Source: CAWELS01 sp964468205 (GTDB taxonomy: Bacteria > Acidobacteriota > Terriglobia > Bryobacterales > Bryobacteraceae). Taken from it: 47,448 bases of DNA. The notes under the pieces were generated by a model, which saw only the letters and a list, made by a program, of their open reading frames with translations, was not told the DNA's origin and ran no database searches. The stretch is taken from the NCBI GenBank assembly GCA_964468205.1, contig CAYXVG010000053.1:1-47448 (forward strand), written 5' to 3'. This document shows, one piece after another, positions 24,983 through 33,547 of the stretch. Each line of letters begins with the position of its first letter. Within the stretch, counting starts at the first letter, position 1. Both the position numbers and the translations under genes were made by a program.

Positions 24983-25717
24983 GTGAATCGTCTCTGTATC
25001 CTCTTATCCGCCGCGCTCCTGCTCTTCATACCCGCCACGGGACAAGACCCCGGGAGAGAAACCCTCCATCCCGGCATCGAGCTGGAAGAGCTCGCCTCGG
25101 GGGTTTGGCTGCACCGCTCACGCTCACCGGAATTCAGCGCCGCCGCCAACGGCCTCCTGGTGATAACGAAAGACTCAGCCGTTATGATCGACACGCCTTG
25201 GAATGACGAGCAGACGGGCCGCCTCTTTGATTGGACGCAGCGCCGCTTCGACGTCGCGGTCCGGCACGTCATAGCGACTCACTCCCACGTCGACTGCATG
25301 GGCGGCCTCGCCGAAGCACACCGCAAGGGTGCGCAGTCCCATGCACTCGAGATGACCGCCGAATTTGCGCGCCGGGACTCACTTCCTGTTCCCACCCACA
25401 CCTTCACCGGCCAAACTCGTCTCGACATCGGCGGAACCAGTTTTGAGCTGCGCTATTTCGGAGCGGGCCATACGCGGGACAACATCGTGGTGTGGGCGCC
25501 GCAGCACAAGGTTCTCTTCGGCGGCTGCCTCGTCAAGAGCGCCGGATCGGGGACGGGAAATCTGGAGGAGGCTGACGTCAGCGCCTGGCCCGGAACCGTC
25601 CGGCGGGTCGCCGATGCCTACCCGAAAGTTCGCACCGTGGTGCCGGGACACGGCCGGCCAGGCGGTGCGGCCTTGCTCCGTTACACAATCGAGCTCTTTA
25701 CGAAACCAGTTCCATGA
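24983..25717 (+). CDS. Subclass B1-type metallo-beta-lactamase homolog
   Basis: A 244-residue protein with a signal peptide (NRLCILLSAALLLFIPATG). All six B1 zinc ligands are in place: His100, His102 and Asp104 in THSHVDCMGG; His163 in GAGHTRDNIVVW; Cys182 in FGGCLVKS; and His223 in VVPGHGRPG. Lys185 and Asn193, the B1 substrate-binding positions 224 and 233, are also conserved. The match to BcII-like enzymes extends across the domain (for example GHTxDNIVVWxPQ and GGCLVKS). The GTG 24983 start is 10 nt after hrpB, so the genes are probably co-transcribed. Beta-lactam hydrolysis in the periplasm is predicted by these residues, not shown. Confidence 0.88.
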   Translation: MNRLCILLSAALLLFIPATGQDPGRETLHPGIELEELASGVWLHRSRSPEFSAAANGLLVITKDSAVMIDTPWNDEQTGRLFDWTQRRFDVAVRHVIATHSHVDCMGGLAEAHRKGAQSHALEMTAEFARRDSLPVPTHTFTGQTRLDIGGTSFELRYFGAGHTRDNIVVWAPQHKVLFGGCLVKSAGSGTGNLEEADVSAWPGTVRRVADAYPKVRTVVPGHGRPGGAALLRYTIELFTKPVP

Positions 25718-25749
25718 CCCGTCCGGCCAGGCGCAACCAGTTCCCGGCG

Positions 25750-26907
25750 CTACCCTTCCGGCGCCACCGCAGGAGCTCCCGTCAGAATTTCCTCGAGCAT
25801 TTCCGGAATCTCGAACACCGCCCGGTTCTCGATATTCGCCGCCGATGCGCGGAATCGCTTCAGCCGTTTCGGCTCGAGCATCCGCGTCACTGCCACGCAG
25901 ATGTCGCGGAAACTAGTGACTACCAGACCCAGGTCGTTTTCGAGCACCCAGTCCGCGTTGTACCGCTCCTGCGGTAGCGTCCAGGCGTTTCGGGCGACGA
26001 TCACCGGGAGATTCATGGCGATCGCCTCACTGATGCTGCCGGGCCCCGGCTTCCCGATGAAAAAGTCCGCCAAGCTCATAAAATACGGGATCTCGGTTGT
26101 GAACTCCTCCACGTGGATCGGGAAACGGGTCTTCATGGAACGCAACCGCTGGGCAAGACTCGCGTTGCGCCCGCAAATGAAGATCAATTGCAGCTCCCGA
26201 TCCACCTGCTGCAGACGCCGCGCGATAACGGACATCACCTCGGCTCCGTGGCCGCCAAAGAGCACGATTCCGGTGGGCGTCTCTGGCAGCAGCCCCAGCC
26301 GGCTCCGCTCCGCGCCGGGATCCCAGTGAATCGGCTTGTAGAAGTTCGGCCGCAGAATCATCCCCGACGTCTGGCGAATCTTCGTGGCTGGGATCCCAAT
26401 CTCCCGCGCTTGCTCCACGGCCTTGTCCGATCCGCAAATCACCCATTGATCCTGATTCTCGATCCAGAAATGGGGCGGATAGTCAGCCAGATCGGTCAGG
26501 ATGGTGACAAATCGTCCGTCCGGCTTCACCGCTTGGTATCCCTGAAACAATGCCCGGTTGAAGTTCGGTATCAGTGACACCACCATGTCCGGATTCTCGC
26601 TTGACCAAAATTCCGCAAGCTTTCGCACATGCTTGGGATGCAACGAGCGGATGACGGTCTGGAGCATCTTCAGCATCTGCTGGGAGCCGAGCGTCCAGCC
26701 CTTCTTCAAGAGGATGTTATAGCCGTCCTGTATACGTACGCCGGTGAGCCTGCGGAACGGATCCAGCGTGTCGAGCAAGTCTTGTAAGTTGACCAGCCGC
26801 ACTTCCCACTGCCGGTTCTGCTCCCGGACGATGGAATCGAGCGCGGTCGCGGCCGAGCGATGTCCGCCGCCGGCGTCAAAAAAGACGAAATCAACTTTCG
26901 CAGCCAA
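25750..26907 (-). CDS. MGDG synthase-like glycosyltransferase (GT28 family)
   Basis: A 385-residue protein. The N-terminal FFDAGGGHRSAATALDSI matches the MGDG synthase N-terminal domain (GGGH motif). The C-terminal GT28 half has GIVLFGGHGAEVMS and the nucleotide-sugar site GKPGPGSISEAIAMNLPVIV. Enzymes of this type move a sugar from UDP-sugar to diacylglycerol or a similar lipid at the inner face of the membrane. The TTG start at 26907 leaves only four residues before the core fold, so an upstream start is unlikely. The acceptor is not known; photosynthesis genes are absent, so a membrane glycolipid role is inferred. Confidence 0.85.
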   Translation of the reverse strand: MAAKVDFVFFDAGGGHRSAATALDSIVREQNRQWEVRLVNLQDLLDTLDPFRRLTGVRIQDGYNILLKKGWTLGSQQMLKMLQTVIRSLHPKHVRKLAEFWSSENPDMVVSLIPNFNRALFQGYQAVKPDGRFVTILTDLADYPPHFWIENQDQWVICGSDKAVEQAREIGIPATKIRQTSGMILRPNFYKPIHWDPGAERSRLGLLPETPTGIVLFGGHGAEVMSVIARRLQQVDRELQLIFICGRNASLAQRLRSMKTRFPIHVEEFTTEIPYFMSLADFFIGKPGPGSISEAIAMNLPVIVARNAWTLPQERYNADWVLENDLGLVVTSFRDICVAVTRMLEPKRLKRFRASAANIENRAVFEIPEMLEEILTGAPAVAPEG

Positions 26908-27212
26908 CTCTCTATATTAGGATGCTCGAATCATGCTAATCCATTCCAACCAAGACGCGACCGAAACGAAACACTGCGTTTCACAAATGTTTCTCTAAAC
27001 CGTCATTCGGATGTAATGGCTTTCGGCCGATAAACGAAGTGAGAAGAGATCGTCTCGGCCTGTTGGCATTTTCCCCGTTGCAATGGGGTGGCATCCGGAG
27101 TGGAAGGTCCGGTAGACTTAAGCTAACAGCGTTCAGGTCCCGGTGAGAGTTACGTCTCAACGATGCCTGGCAGCCAAGGCAGCGCCGGGAATATCTCGCG
27201 AGAGAACACGAG
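26908..27212. other. Long divergent spacer with several short hairpins
   Basis: 305 nt between the divergent glycosyltransferase and PAP2 genes. It holds GAAAC-ACTGC-GTTTC (about 26969), GGCCGA...TCGGCC (about 27025-27060), CCCC-GTTGCAAT-GGGG (about 27073), TGAGA-GTTACG-TCTCA (about 27144), GCCT...AGGC, and the palindrome TCTCGCGAGA just before the PAP2 start. This density suggests a structured leader, but I could not match it to a riboswitch class. A 154-residue minus-strand frame here runs antisense into PAP2 and is not a gene. Confidence 0.35.
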
Positions 27213-27749
27213 ATGACGCTGCCCCAGACAATGCTCGAGTTCATCACAACCCGCGACCACCGGATTATGCGAAAGGTAAACCACTGGAGCGCTCCGCAGT
27301 GGATCCGCCTTTGGATGTTATGCGCCACCAGGGGCGGTGACGGCTGGCTCTGGTACGCGCTGGGTGTCGTGCTTCTCTTCTTCGGCGGGGCCAATCGTTT
27401 TGCCGCCGTGGGTGCGTCGGCTTTGGCCGCCGGCATTGGAATCATTGTCTTCCTTTCGCTGAAACGGTTCGCCGGCCGGAAACGGCCCTGCCATTACGAA
27501 CCGCACTGCTGGGCGAACCTGCTGCCGCCGGACCAATTTTCCTTCCCGTCCGGCCACACCATTACTGCATTCTCGGTCGCCATCCCGTTGATGTTGTCCT
27601 ACTCGTCCTTGATGATCGGGGTTTTATTCTGCGCCATTAGCGTGGCTATCTCCCGCATCCTCCTCGGCATGCACTTCCTCAGCGATGTCGTTGCCGGGGC
27701 GATCATCGGAACATCCCTCGGCTACGCCAGCTACGCCGTCTTTTTCTGA
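27213..27749 (+). CDS. PAP2-family membrane phosphatase
   Basis: A 178-residue integral membrane phosphatase. The three catalytic motifs are complete: KRFAGRKRP, then PSGHT, then SRILLGMHFLSD. About five helices surround them. Such enzymes dephosphorylate undecaprenyl pyrophosphate, phosphatidate or related lipid phosphates at the membrane surface. ATG 27213 has a weak ribosome site; ATG 27231 is an alternative. It follows a long leader and is divergent from the glycolipid glycosyltransferase, consistent with a shared envelope-lipid theme. Confidence 0.93.
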   Translation: MTLPQTMLEFITTRDHRIMRKVNHWSAPQWIRLWMLCATRGGDGWLWYALGVVLLFFGGANRFAAVGASALAAGIGIIVFLSLKRFAGRKRPCHYEPHCWANLLPPDQFSFPSGHTITAFSVAIPLMLSYSSLMIGVLFCAISVAISRILLGMHFLSDVVAGAIIGTSLGYASYAVFF

Positions 27750-27824
27750 TTCTGTCGATTCCGCCACTGCCCGGAAGTCAACTTACCGGAACCGCCGGCT
27801 ACGTCGCGGCGTCTCTGCGTACCT

Positions 27825-29231
27825 ATGCGAACTGCTTTGCCGGCTCTTGCGGCGCTATTCCTCCTTTGTGTCGCCGCTCACGGTCAGGCAATCTCCATCG
27901 GATTCGTAGGGGGCGTCAACCTTACGGACAGTTTCCCGACCACCGTCACAACTTCCCCCGCGGACCCTTTCGGCAACCCCGCGAACAGGTTTGAGCACCG
28001 CTCAGGCCCTCGCAGCCTGATTCTCGGCGCTTCCCTCGAAGGCCGCCTGACCGATAGTCTTTCGATCGAAGCGAACGCATTGCACCGCCCAATGAAAGCG
28101 GACGTCATCTTTACTGAGTTCCTTCCAGATGGATCCACCAACTTCTCCACCGACACTTTCACCGCCGTTCGCACTTGGGAATTCCCGGTCCTCCTCAAAT
28201 ACACTCTGCCGGCCGTGGGCTCGTCCGGCGCCTTCCGTCCGTTCCTTGCGGCCGGTCCGGCATTCCGGACCCAGGAAGATGCATCGGCGACCGAACCATC
28301 GCAATTTGGATTCTCCGCAGGCGCCGGGGCCGGCTTCCATTTCGGCCGGTTTCGAATTGCCCCGGCGTTCCGATACACGCGTTGGGCGCGAGAGTCGATT
28401 CACCCCCGCTTTGCAACCAAGCCCGATCAACTCGAATTTCTGGCCTCGTTCGCGTACGAAACCGGTCCCGAGACCAGACGCCTGGCCGGCCGGAAACTTG
28501 GAATCGGTGTCCTCGGCGGATGGGCTGCTACCACAGGTTTTGGAGCTACTGAAGCTTCTTTCACGGAACGCTTCCGGTACCTGGCTGGTTTCGGCGCTCA
28601 GATGCCGTTGACCAATGAGCTCTCAGTTGCAATCGACGCCGTTTTCAAACCATTGCGAGGCTCGGACTTCTCCGGGAACTTTTCCGTCCTCACCTGGCAA
28701 TTTCCGGTGCTCGTGAAATACCGCTGGCCCGGGGCGGGGTGGAGACCATTCGTCTCCGGCGGCCCCTCATTTCGCCTGGCTGGTAATCTCAACGGCTACG
28801 ACCCATCGCACTACGGCATCACTGCCGGATCGGGGCTGGAGACCCATATAAGCGGCGTCACGCTGTCCCCTGCGGTGCGCTACACACGTTGGGCCACGGA
28901 TGCGCCACGGAATCCATTCCGGCGTACGAATCCTGATGCCGTCGAGGTGGTCTTCAGAGTCTTTTTCCGAGGCCCGAAAGAGCTCTTCCGCTCCCCTGTC
29001 CGTGCCGGCAGGCCGAAGCGCGGAATGTCCTGGATAGCTATAGTGGGAAACGGCGATGATCATCCGCAGCGTGCTCCTGTTTCTCTCCCGCCAGCAAATG
29101 CTCCGCCGCTGGGTGGAAAACTCTCGCGTTGCTCGGAGTCAGACCCGCCGTTTCATCGCCGGCCGGAGTCTCGAAGAGGGGCTGGCCGTGGTGGCCCGCC
29201 TCAACTCCGAGGGCCTTTTGGCCACGCTTGA
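27825..29231 (+). CDS. Tandem-duplicated outer-membrane beta-barrel protein with run-on tail
   Basis: A signal peptide (MRTALPALAALFLLCVAAHGQ) is followed by two related barrel-like units, residues about 22-212 and 225-381. Matching blocks show the duplication: TWEFPVLLKY with RPFLAAGPAFR, against TWQFPVLVKY with RPFVSGGPSFR; and IAPAFRYTRWA against LSPAVRYTRWA. The second unit ends VEVVFRVFF, the aromatic C-terminal strand expected at the end of a barrel. The frame nevertheless continues for another 87 Pro/Arg-rich residues and overlaps proline dehydrogenase by 176 nt. A lost stop codon or a small frameshift is likely. Confidence 0.75.
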   Translation: MRTALPALAALFLLCVAAHGQAISIGFVGGVNLTDSFPTTVTTSPADPFGNPANRFEHRSGPRSLILGASLEGRLTDSLSIEANALHRPMKADVIFTEFLPDGSTNFSTDTFTAVRTWEFPVLLKYTLPAVGSSGAFRPFLAAGPAFRTQEDASATEPSQFGFSAGAGAGFHFGRFRIAPAFRYTRWARESIHPRFATKPDQLEFLASFAYETGPETRRLAGRKLGIGVLGGWAATTGFGATEASFTERFRYLAGFGAQMPLTNELSVAIDAVFKPLRGSDFSGNFSVLTWQFPVLVKYRWPGAGWRPFVSGGPSFRLAGNLNGYDPSHYGITAGSGLETHISGVTLSPAVRYTRWATDAPRNPFRRTNPDAVEVVFRVFFRGPKELFRSPVRAGRPKRGMSWIAIVGNGDDHPQRAPVSLPPANAPPLGGKLSRCSESDPPFHRRPESRRGAGRGGPPQLRGPFGHA

Positions 29232-29970
29232 TCACCTCGGTGAAAACGTACTCTCCATTGAAGAAGGAGCGCGCACTCGCGACACCTACCTGGCCGCGCT
29301 GCGCCAGATTTCCGACCTTCGCCTGAATGCCACCGTCTCCATCAAGCTCACTCACTTCGGGCTGGATTTTTCCGAGGAGCGATGCCTCGACTTTGTGGAG
29401 GAGGTCGTCGCCGAAGCTGCCCGGCGGGGTAACTCGGTCGAGGTCGACATGGAATCGCTCAACTACGTGGACGTCACCCTCCGCGCCGTCTCGCGGTTCC
29501 ACGAGCGCCATCGCTCGGTCCGCGCTGTTATTCAGGCCTATCTCCGCCGGAGCGAGGACGATATTCAATCCCTCTCCGCCCGCCGGATCCCCGTGCGGCT
29601 CTGTAAAGGAGCGTACAAGGAATCCGACAAGGTCGCCTTCCAGACAAAAGAGGAGATTGACGAGAACTATCTACGGCTCGCCCGGTTGCTGCTCTCCGAA
29701 GGCGTCCATCCGGCCATGGCAACCCATGATGAGCGGATCATCCGGCAGATCGTCGATACGGTGAAGGCCGGCGGGATCCCGCGCGGCGAACTGGAGTTTC
29801 AGATGCTTTTCGGCATCCGCAACCCCCTGCAGCGCGAGCTCAGCCGGGAAGGTTTCCCCGTCCGCCTGTACGTTCCCTACGGCGACGCCTGGTACCCCTA
29901 CTTCATGCGCCGTCTGGCCGAGCGGCCGGCGAATCTGCTGCTTGTGCTCCGCAGTTTGTTCCAGAGCTAA
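29056..29970 (+). CDS. Proline dehydrogenase
   Basis: FAD-dependent enzyme that oxidises proline to pyrroline-5-carboxylate. The 304-residue monofunctional type lacks the P5C dehydrogenase half of PutA. Recognised motifs: SIKLTHFGLDF, VEVDMES, RLCKGAYKE, AMATHDE, EFQMLFGIR, and YVPYGDAWYPYFMRRLAERPAN at the substrate/FAD site. ATG 29056 is preceded by GGGAAACGG. Its 5' end lies inside the run-on tail of the barrel gene, which argues that the tail is not real coding sequence. Confidence 0.93.
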   Translation: MIIRSVLLFLSRQQMLRRWVENSRVARSQTRRFIAGRSLEEGLAVVARLNSEGLLATLDHLGENVLSIEEGARTRDTYLAALRQISDLRLNATVSIKLTHFGLDFSEERCLDFVEEVVAEAARRGNSVEVDMESLNYVDVTLRAVSRFHERHRSVRAVIQAYLRRSEDDIQSLSARRIPVRLCKGAYKESDKVAFQTKEEIDENYLRLARLLLSEGVHPAMATHDERIIRQIVDTVKAGGIPRGELEFQMLFGIRNPLQRELSREGFPVRLYVPYGDAWYPYFMRRLAERPANLLLVLRSLFQS

Positions 29971-30000
29971 TCAAAAACAGGAACAGTTTGTTTTGTTTTC
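29957..30000 (+). terminator. Possible weak terminator after proline dehydrogenase
   Basis: TGTTCC (29957-29962) can pair with GGAACA (29980-29985), followed by GTTTGTTTTGTTTTC. The stem is only 6 bp with a 17-nt loop, so the call is tentative. Confidence 0.3.
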
Positions 30001-30165
30001 ATTTATGATGGTTCCAAGAAAGCCGATTCTCTGGCCCGGAGCCCGGTTTCCGGCCGGCTGGATGGTTTGAAGCTCACGTATTCGCGGAACCGGGTGTACC
30101 GCGCCGGGCGCTTGCCCCGTCTGAGTGAGAAACGCGCAACCGTGCGAAGATGAAAAATAGGAGTG

Positions 30166-32700
30166 ATGGTGAGTCCTCGAAAGACCACGGAAAGGAAATC
30201 CAGGAAAAAAAGGAAGCGTACGTCGATCGGCCGCTTTTTCCGCCACCCGGCGGGTATCGCCTTTGTCGTCCTCGCGGTTATTGGGGCGACTCTGGCAGGC
30301 CTGACGCTGAGTTACTACCATCTTCATTTCGAGCGTCTGACCGATGAGAAACTCGCCGTCGGTCCTATTGGCCACACCGCCAATCTTTATGCGGCCCCTG
30401 ATATCATCCGTGTCGGAGACACGACGTCCGTCGAGGAGATTGTCGCCGACCTCGAACGTGCCGGCTACACCGAGACCCGCGGCAACCGCATCGGCTGGTA
30501 TCACCTCCGCGAAAACGCCGTCGAAATCTTCCCGGGGCCGGAATCCGCATATCCGGATGAAGACGCCGTCATATTGTTGGACGGAGACACTGTCTCGCGG
30601 GTGATCTCCCTGCGGGACAACACCGAGCGGACCCTGCACCGTCTGGAACCCGAACTGCTCACCAGCCTGTTCAACCGTGACCGGGAAAAACGCCGGCTGG
30701 TCCGCTTCGGGGACCTCCCCCAGAACCTCATCGACGCCGTACTCGCCGCCGAGGACAAACGGTTCTTCCAACATTCCGGCTTCGATCCCATGCGTGTACT
30801 CATGACCGCTTGGGTGAACCTGCGGGCCGGTGAAATTAAGCAGGGCGCCTCCACTCTCACCATGCAGGTCGCGGGCGACCTCTGGCTGGATCGCAGCCAG
30901 CGCACCTGGGAACGCAAATTTGGCGAGGTGATGATCACCTACCATCTCGAACGGAAGCTCACCAAGGAGCAAATCTTCGAGTTTTACGCCAACCAGATCT
31001 ACATTGGCCATGTGAACAGTTTCGCCATTCACGGTTTTGGCCAGGGCGCGCAGGCGTATTTCGACAAGGATGTGAGGAACCTGACGCTTGCCGAGGCGGC
31101 CATGCTTGCCGGTATGCCGCGCGGCGGCAACCTCTATTCTCCGTTCCGGAACATGGAGCGAGCCAAGGCTCGCCGCGATTGGGTGCTGGCACAGATGCTC
31201 GAAACAGGAGCCATTGACGAGCGGGAGTATGCTCTTGCCGTCGAATCGCCGGTCGAGGTAAAACCGGGCTCCATCGAGAGCGGCGAGGCGCCCTACTTCG
31301 TCGATCTCGTGAATCAATGGCTGCGCCGGCAGTTCACCGAGTACGACTTCCAGTCCCACAGTTACCGCGTCGACACCACCATCGACATGAAGCTCCAGCG
31401 CGACGCCGTGGAGGCGGTCAAGATCGGGCTGGAATCCATCGACGAACTCTGTCTCAACAAGGGCCGCAACACCGAGGCGGGCTGGCCCCCCATTCAGGTC
31501 GCCCTGGTCGCCATCGACCCCCATTCGGGCGCCGTGAAGGCCGTGGTTGGCGGACGCAATTACGGTTGGAGCCAGTTGAACCGCGCGCAGGCAAAACGGC
31601 CGCCTGGTTCGGTATTCAAGCCCTTCGTCTACGCCGCGGCTTTGAATACGGCTGTCGAGGGTGACTCCCCAGTCGTGCTAACCGCGCAGTCTCGGGTCAT
31701 GGACGAGCCCACCACCTTCTGGTACGACGACAAACCATACGAGCCTCGCGGCTACAAGGGCAAGTACTATGGCGAAGTCACCCTTCGCTGGGCGCTGGCG
31801 AAGTCGCTGAACGTCCCCACTGTCAAGGTGGCGGAGATGGTCGGCTATGACCGCGTCGTCGAAATGGCCCAACGCGCCGGCATGAACATGGACATCCAAC
31901 CGACCCCTGCCGTGGCCCTGGGCTCTTATGAAGCGACGCCTCTTGAGATCGCCGGCGCCTACACCATGTTCGCCAACCGCGGCGAGGTGTTGAAACCGTA
32001 CTACATACACCAAATCCGCGATGATGGGGGCCGGAATCTCTTCGAGCATCACCAGGTGCCGCGGCTCGCTCTCGACCCGCGGGTCGCCTACCTCATGACC
32101 AACATCATGGAGGAGACTCTGCGCTCGGGCACGGGCGTCCGCACCCGTCTGCTCGGATTCACGCTCCCGGCCGCGGGCAAGACTGGCACTTCCCATGACG
32201 GATGGTTCGCCGGCTACACCAGCGAACTTCTCTGCGTCGTCTGGGTCGGCTATGACGACTATCGCGACATCGAACTGGAGGGCGCCCAGACCGCGCTTCC
32301 CATCTGGACCGAGTTCATGAAGCGCGCCCACAACCACCGCGCCTACCGGAACGTCCGGCCGTTTTATCCGCCCGAGGGGGTGATTACGGCCAACATCGAC
32401 CCGGAGAGTGGAAAGCTCGCCGCCGGAAGCTGCGGGAGCAAGCCTGTCGCCGAAGTGTTCGTGGCCGGCACCCAACCGGTGGAACTCTGTGGCGGAGGAG
32501 CGCAGGTGGCCGGCTGGGATCTGCCCGGCGCAGCCGGTGAAGGCGCTGTTGTGGCCACCGCCAACCGCCGTCCTGCTCCAACTCCGCGCATTGATGGCTC
32601 CGCCAGTTCTCCCCGCCAGATCGAGATCGAGCAGCCCGCCCCACAGCAGGACAAAAAAAAGAAGGGCCTCCTCGGCAAGTTTTTGGATATATTTAAGTAA
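30166..32700 (+). CDS. Bifunctional penicillin-binding protein, PBP1b type
   Basis: Polymerises and cross-links peptidoglycan in the periplasm. An 844-residue protein: a basic cytoplasmic tail (RKTTERKSRKKRKRTS), one transmembrane helix (about 30-51), a UB2H-like region (about 75-150), a GT51 domain (catalytic Glu in AAEDKRFFQHSGFDP, then KQGASTLTMQ), and a transpeptidase with Ser about 482 in GSVFKPF, SLN in AKSLNVPT, and KTG in GKTGTS. The C-terminus is Pro/Lys-rich. AGGAG sits just before the start; GTG 30163 and GTG 30169 are near alternatives. Followed after 13 nt by a TPR gene. Confidence 0.93.
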   Translation: MVSPRKTTERKSRKKRKRTSIGRFFRHPAGIAFVVLAVIGATLAGLTLSYYHLHFERLTDEKLAVGPIGHTANLYAAPDIIRVGDTTSVEEIVADLERAGYTETRGNRIGWYHLRENAVEIFPGPESAYPDEDAVILLDGDTVSRVISLRDNTERTLHRLEPELLTSLFNRDREKRRLVRFGDLPQNLIDAVLAAEDKRFFQHSGFDPMRVLMTAWVNLRAGEIKQGASTLTMQVAGDLWLDRSQRTWERKFGEVMITYHLERKLTKEQIFEFYANQIYIGHVNSFAIHGFGQGAQAYFDKDVRNLTLAEAAMLAGMPRGGNLYSPFRNMERAKARRDWVLAQMLETGAIDEREYALAVESPVEVKPGSIESGEAPYFVDLVNQWLRRQFTEYDFQSHSYRVDTTIDMKLQRDAVEAVKIGLESIDELCLNKGRNTEAGWPPIQVALVAIDPHSGAVKAVVGGRNYGWSQLNRAQAKRPPGSVFKPFVYAAALNTAVEGDSPVVLTAQSRVMDEPTTFWYDDKPYEPRGYKGKYYGEVTLRWALAKSLNVPTVKVAEMVGYDRVVEMAQRAGMNMDIQPTPAVALGSYEATPLEIAGAYTMFANRGEVLKPYYIHQIRDDGGRNLFEHHQVPRLALDPRVAYLMTNIMEETLRSGTGVRTRLLGFTLPAAGKTGTSHDGWFAGYTSELLCVVWVGYDDYRDIELEGAQTALPIWTEFMKRAHNHRAYRNVRPFYPPEGVITANIDPESGKLAAGSCGSKPVAEVFVAGTQPVELCGGGAQVAGWDLPGAAGEGAVVATANRRPAPTPRIDGSASSPRQIEIEQPAPQQDKKKKGLLGKFLDIFK

Positions 32701-32713
32701 GAGGGAGGACACG

Positions 32714-33547
32714 ATGGTCCTAAACCTATTAATTCCGCTCTCCGTTTTTGTCGCCGTTTCGTCGGTTTGCTTTGCTCAAACCGCGGCTCCGGTCACGCCA
32801 CACCAACCCGAAGCGGTTGAGAGCGCCAGCGTACACGAAGCCGGCGCTCCCGCCGAGGACCGCTCGTCGCTTCGAGAAACCGAACCCGCCGAGAGGCCTC
32901 TAACACCAATGCGGCGCGGCGACATTCTCATGGCCCGAAAAATGTATCGCGAGGCCATTGAAACCTACCGGGAGGCGATCCGCGACGCGGCTGTCGCCTA
33001 CAACAAAATCGGCATCGCCTACCACCAGTTGATGGATTTCAATGCGGCGCTGGAGAACTACGACATGGCGCTCCAGCTTGACCCCACCTATGCGGAGGCG
33101 ATCAACAACATCGGAACTGTCCGCTACGCCCAGAAGAAGCACAAAAGGGCGATTCGCGAATACGAGAAGGCGCTTAAGTACGCCCCGCGCTCGGCCTCGA
33201 TTTATAGCAACCTCGGCACTGCTTATTTCGCCCGGAAGAAATACAAAGACGCCTTCGAGGCTTACCAGACGGCGCTCGAACTGGATCCAAACGTATTCGA
33301 GCACCGCAATACCGCCGGATCCCTGCTCCAGGAGCGAAGCGTTGAAGAGCGGGCGAAGTTCCACTTCTATCTCGCCAAGACCTACGCCAAGGCTGGCATG
33401 GTAGACCGCGTGCTCGAGTATATGCGCAAGGCGCTCGAAGAAGGTTTCCGCGAAAGAGACCGTTTCCGGACAGATCCCGAATTCGCCGACTTGCAGGAGA
33501 ATGAGGAGTTCCAGCAGCTTCTGGCCGCAGAGCCGCGTGTCCTCTAG
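32714..33547 (+). CDS. Exported TPR protein
   Basis: A 277-residue protein with a signal peptide (MVLNLLIPLSVFVAVSSVCFAQ), a Pro/Glu/Ala-rich linker to about residue 65, then at least four TPR units (AYNKIGIAYHQLMDFNAALENYDMAL as the clearest). A GAGGGAGGAC box precedes ATG 32714, 13 nt after the PBP1b stop. It probably acts as a periplasmic scaffold for the murein synthase encoded upstream, by analogy with TPR partners of PBPs; the partnership is inferred from gene order. Confidence 0.88.
   Translation: MVLNLLIPLSVFVAVSSVCFAQTAAPVTPHQPEAVESASVHEAGAPAEDRSSLRETEPAERPLTPMRRGDILMARKMYREAIETYREAIRDAAVAYNKIGIAYHQLMDFNAALENYDMALQLDPTYAEAINNIGTVRYAQKKHKRAIREYEKALKYAPRSASIYSNLGTAYFARKKYKDAFEAYQTALELDPNVFEHRNTAGSLLQERSVEERAKFHFYLAKTYAKAGMVDRVLEYMRKALEEGFRERDRFRTDPEFADLQENEEFQQLLAAEPRVL

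Noticed and set aside
26940..27212. Riboswitch (glycine, cobalamin, SAM, c-di-GMP) upstream of PAP2
   Set aside because: Hairpins exist, but none of the consensus core sequences I know for these classes is present.
26981..27445. 154-residue minus-strand frame upstream of and into PAP2
   Set aside because: The N-terminal part is antisense to PAP2, with Pro/Lys-rich noise; no similarity or start signal.
29985..30165. c-di-GMP-type riboswitch before PBP1b
   Set aside because: A few GC-rich pairs and a GAGTGAGAAACGC stretch are suggestive only; the conserved GEMM core is missing.
29971..31524. 517-residue minus-strand frame opposite PBP1b
   Set aside because: PBP1b has all catalytic motifs on the plus strand; the antisense product is Gly/His/Val-rich with no fold signature. 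The same reasoning removes 31678-32712 and 33729-35330.
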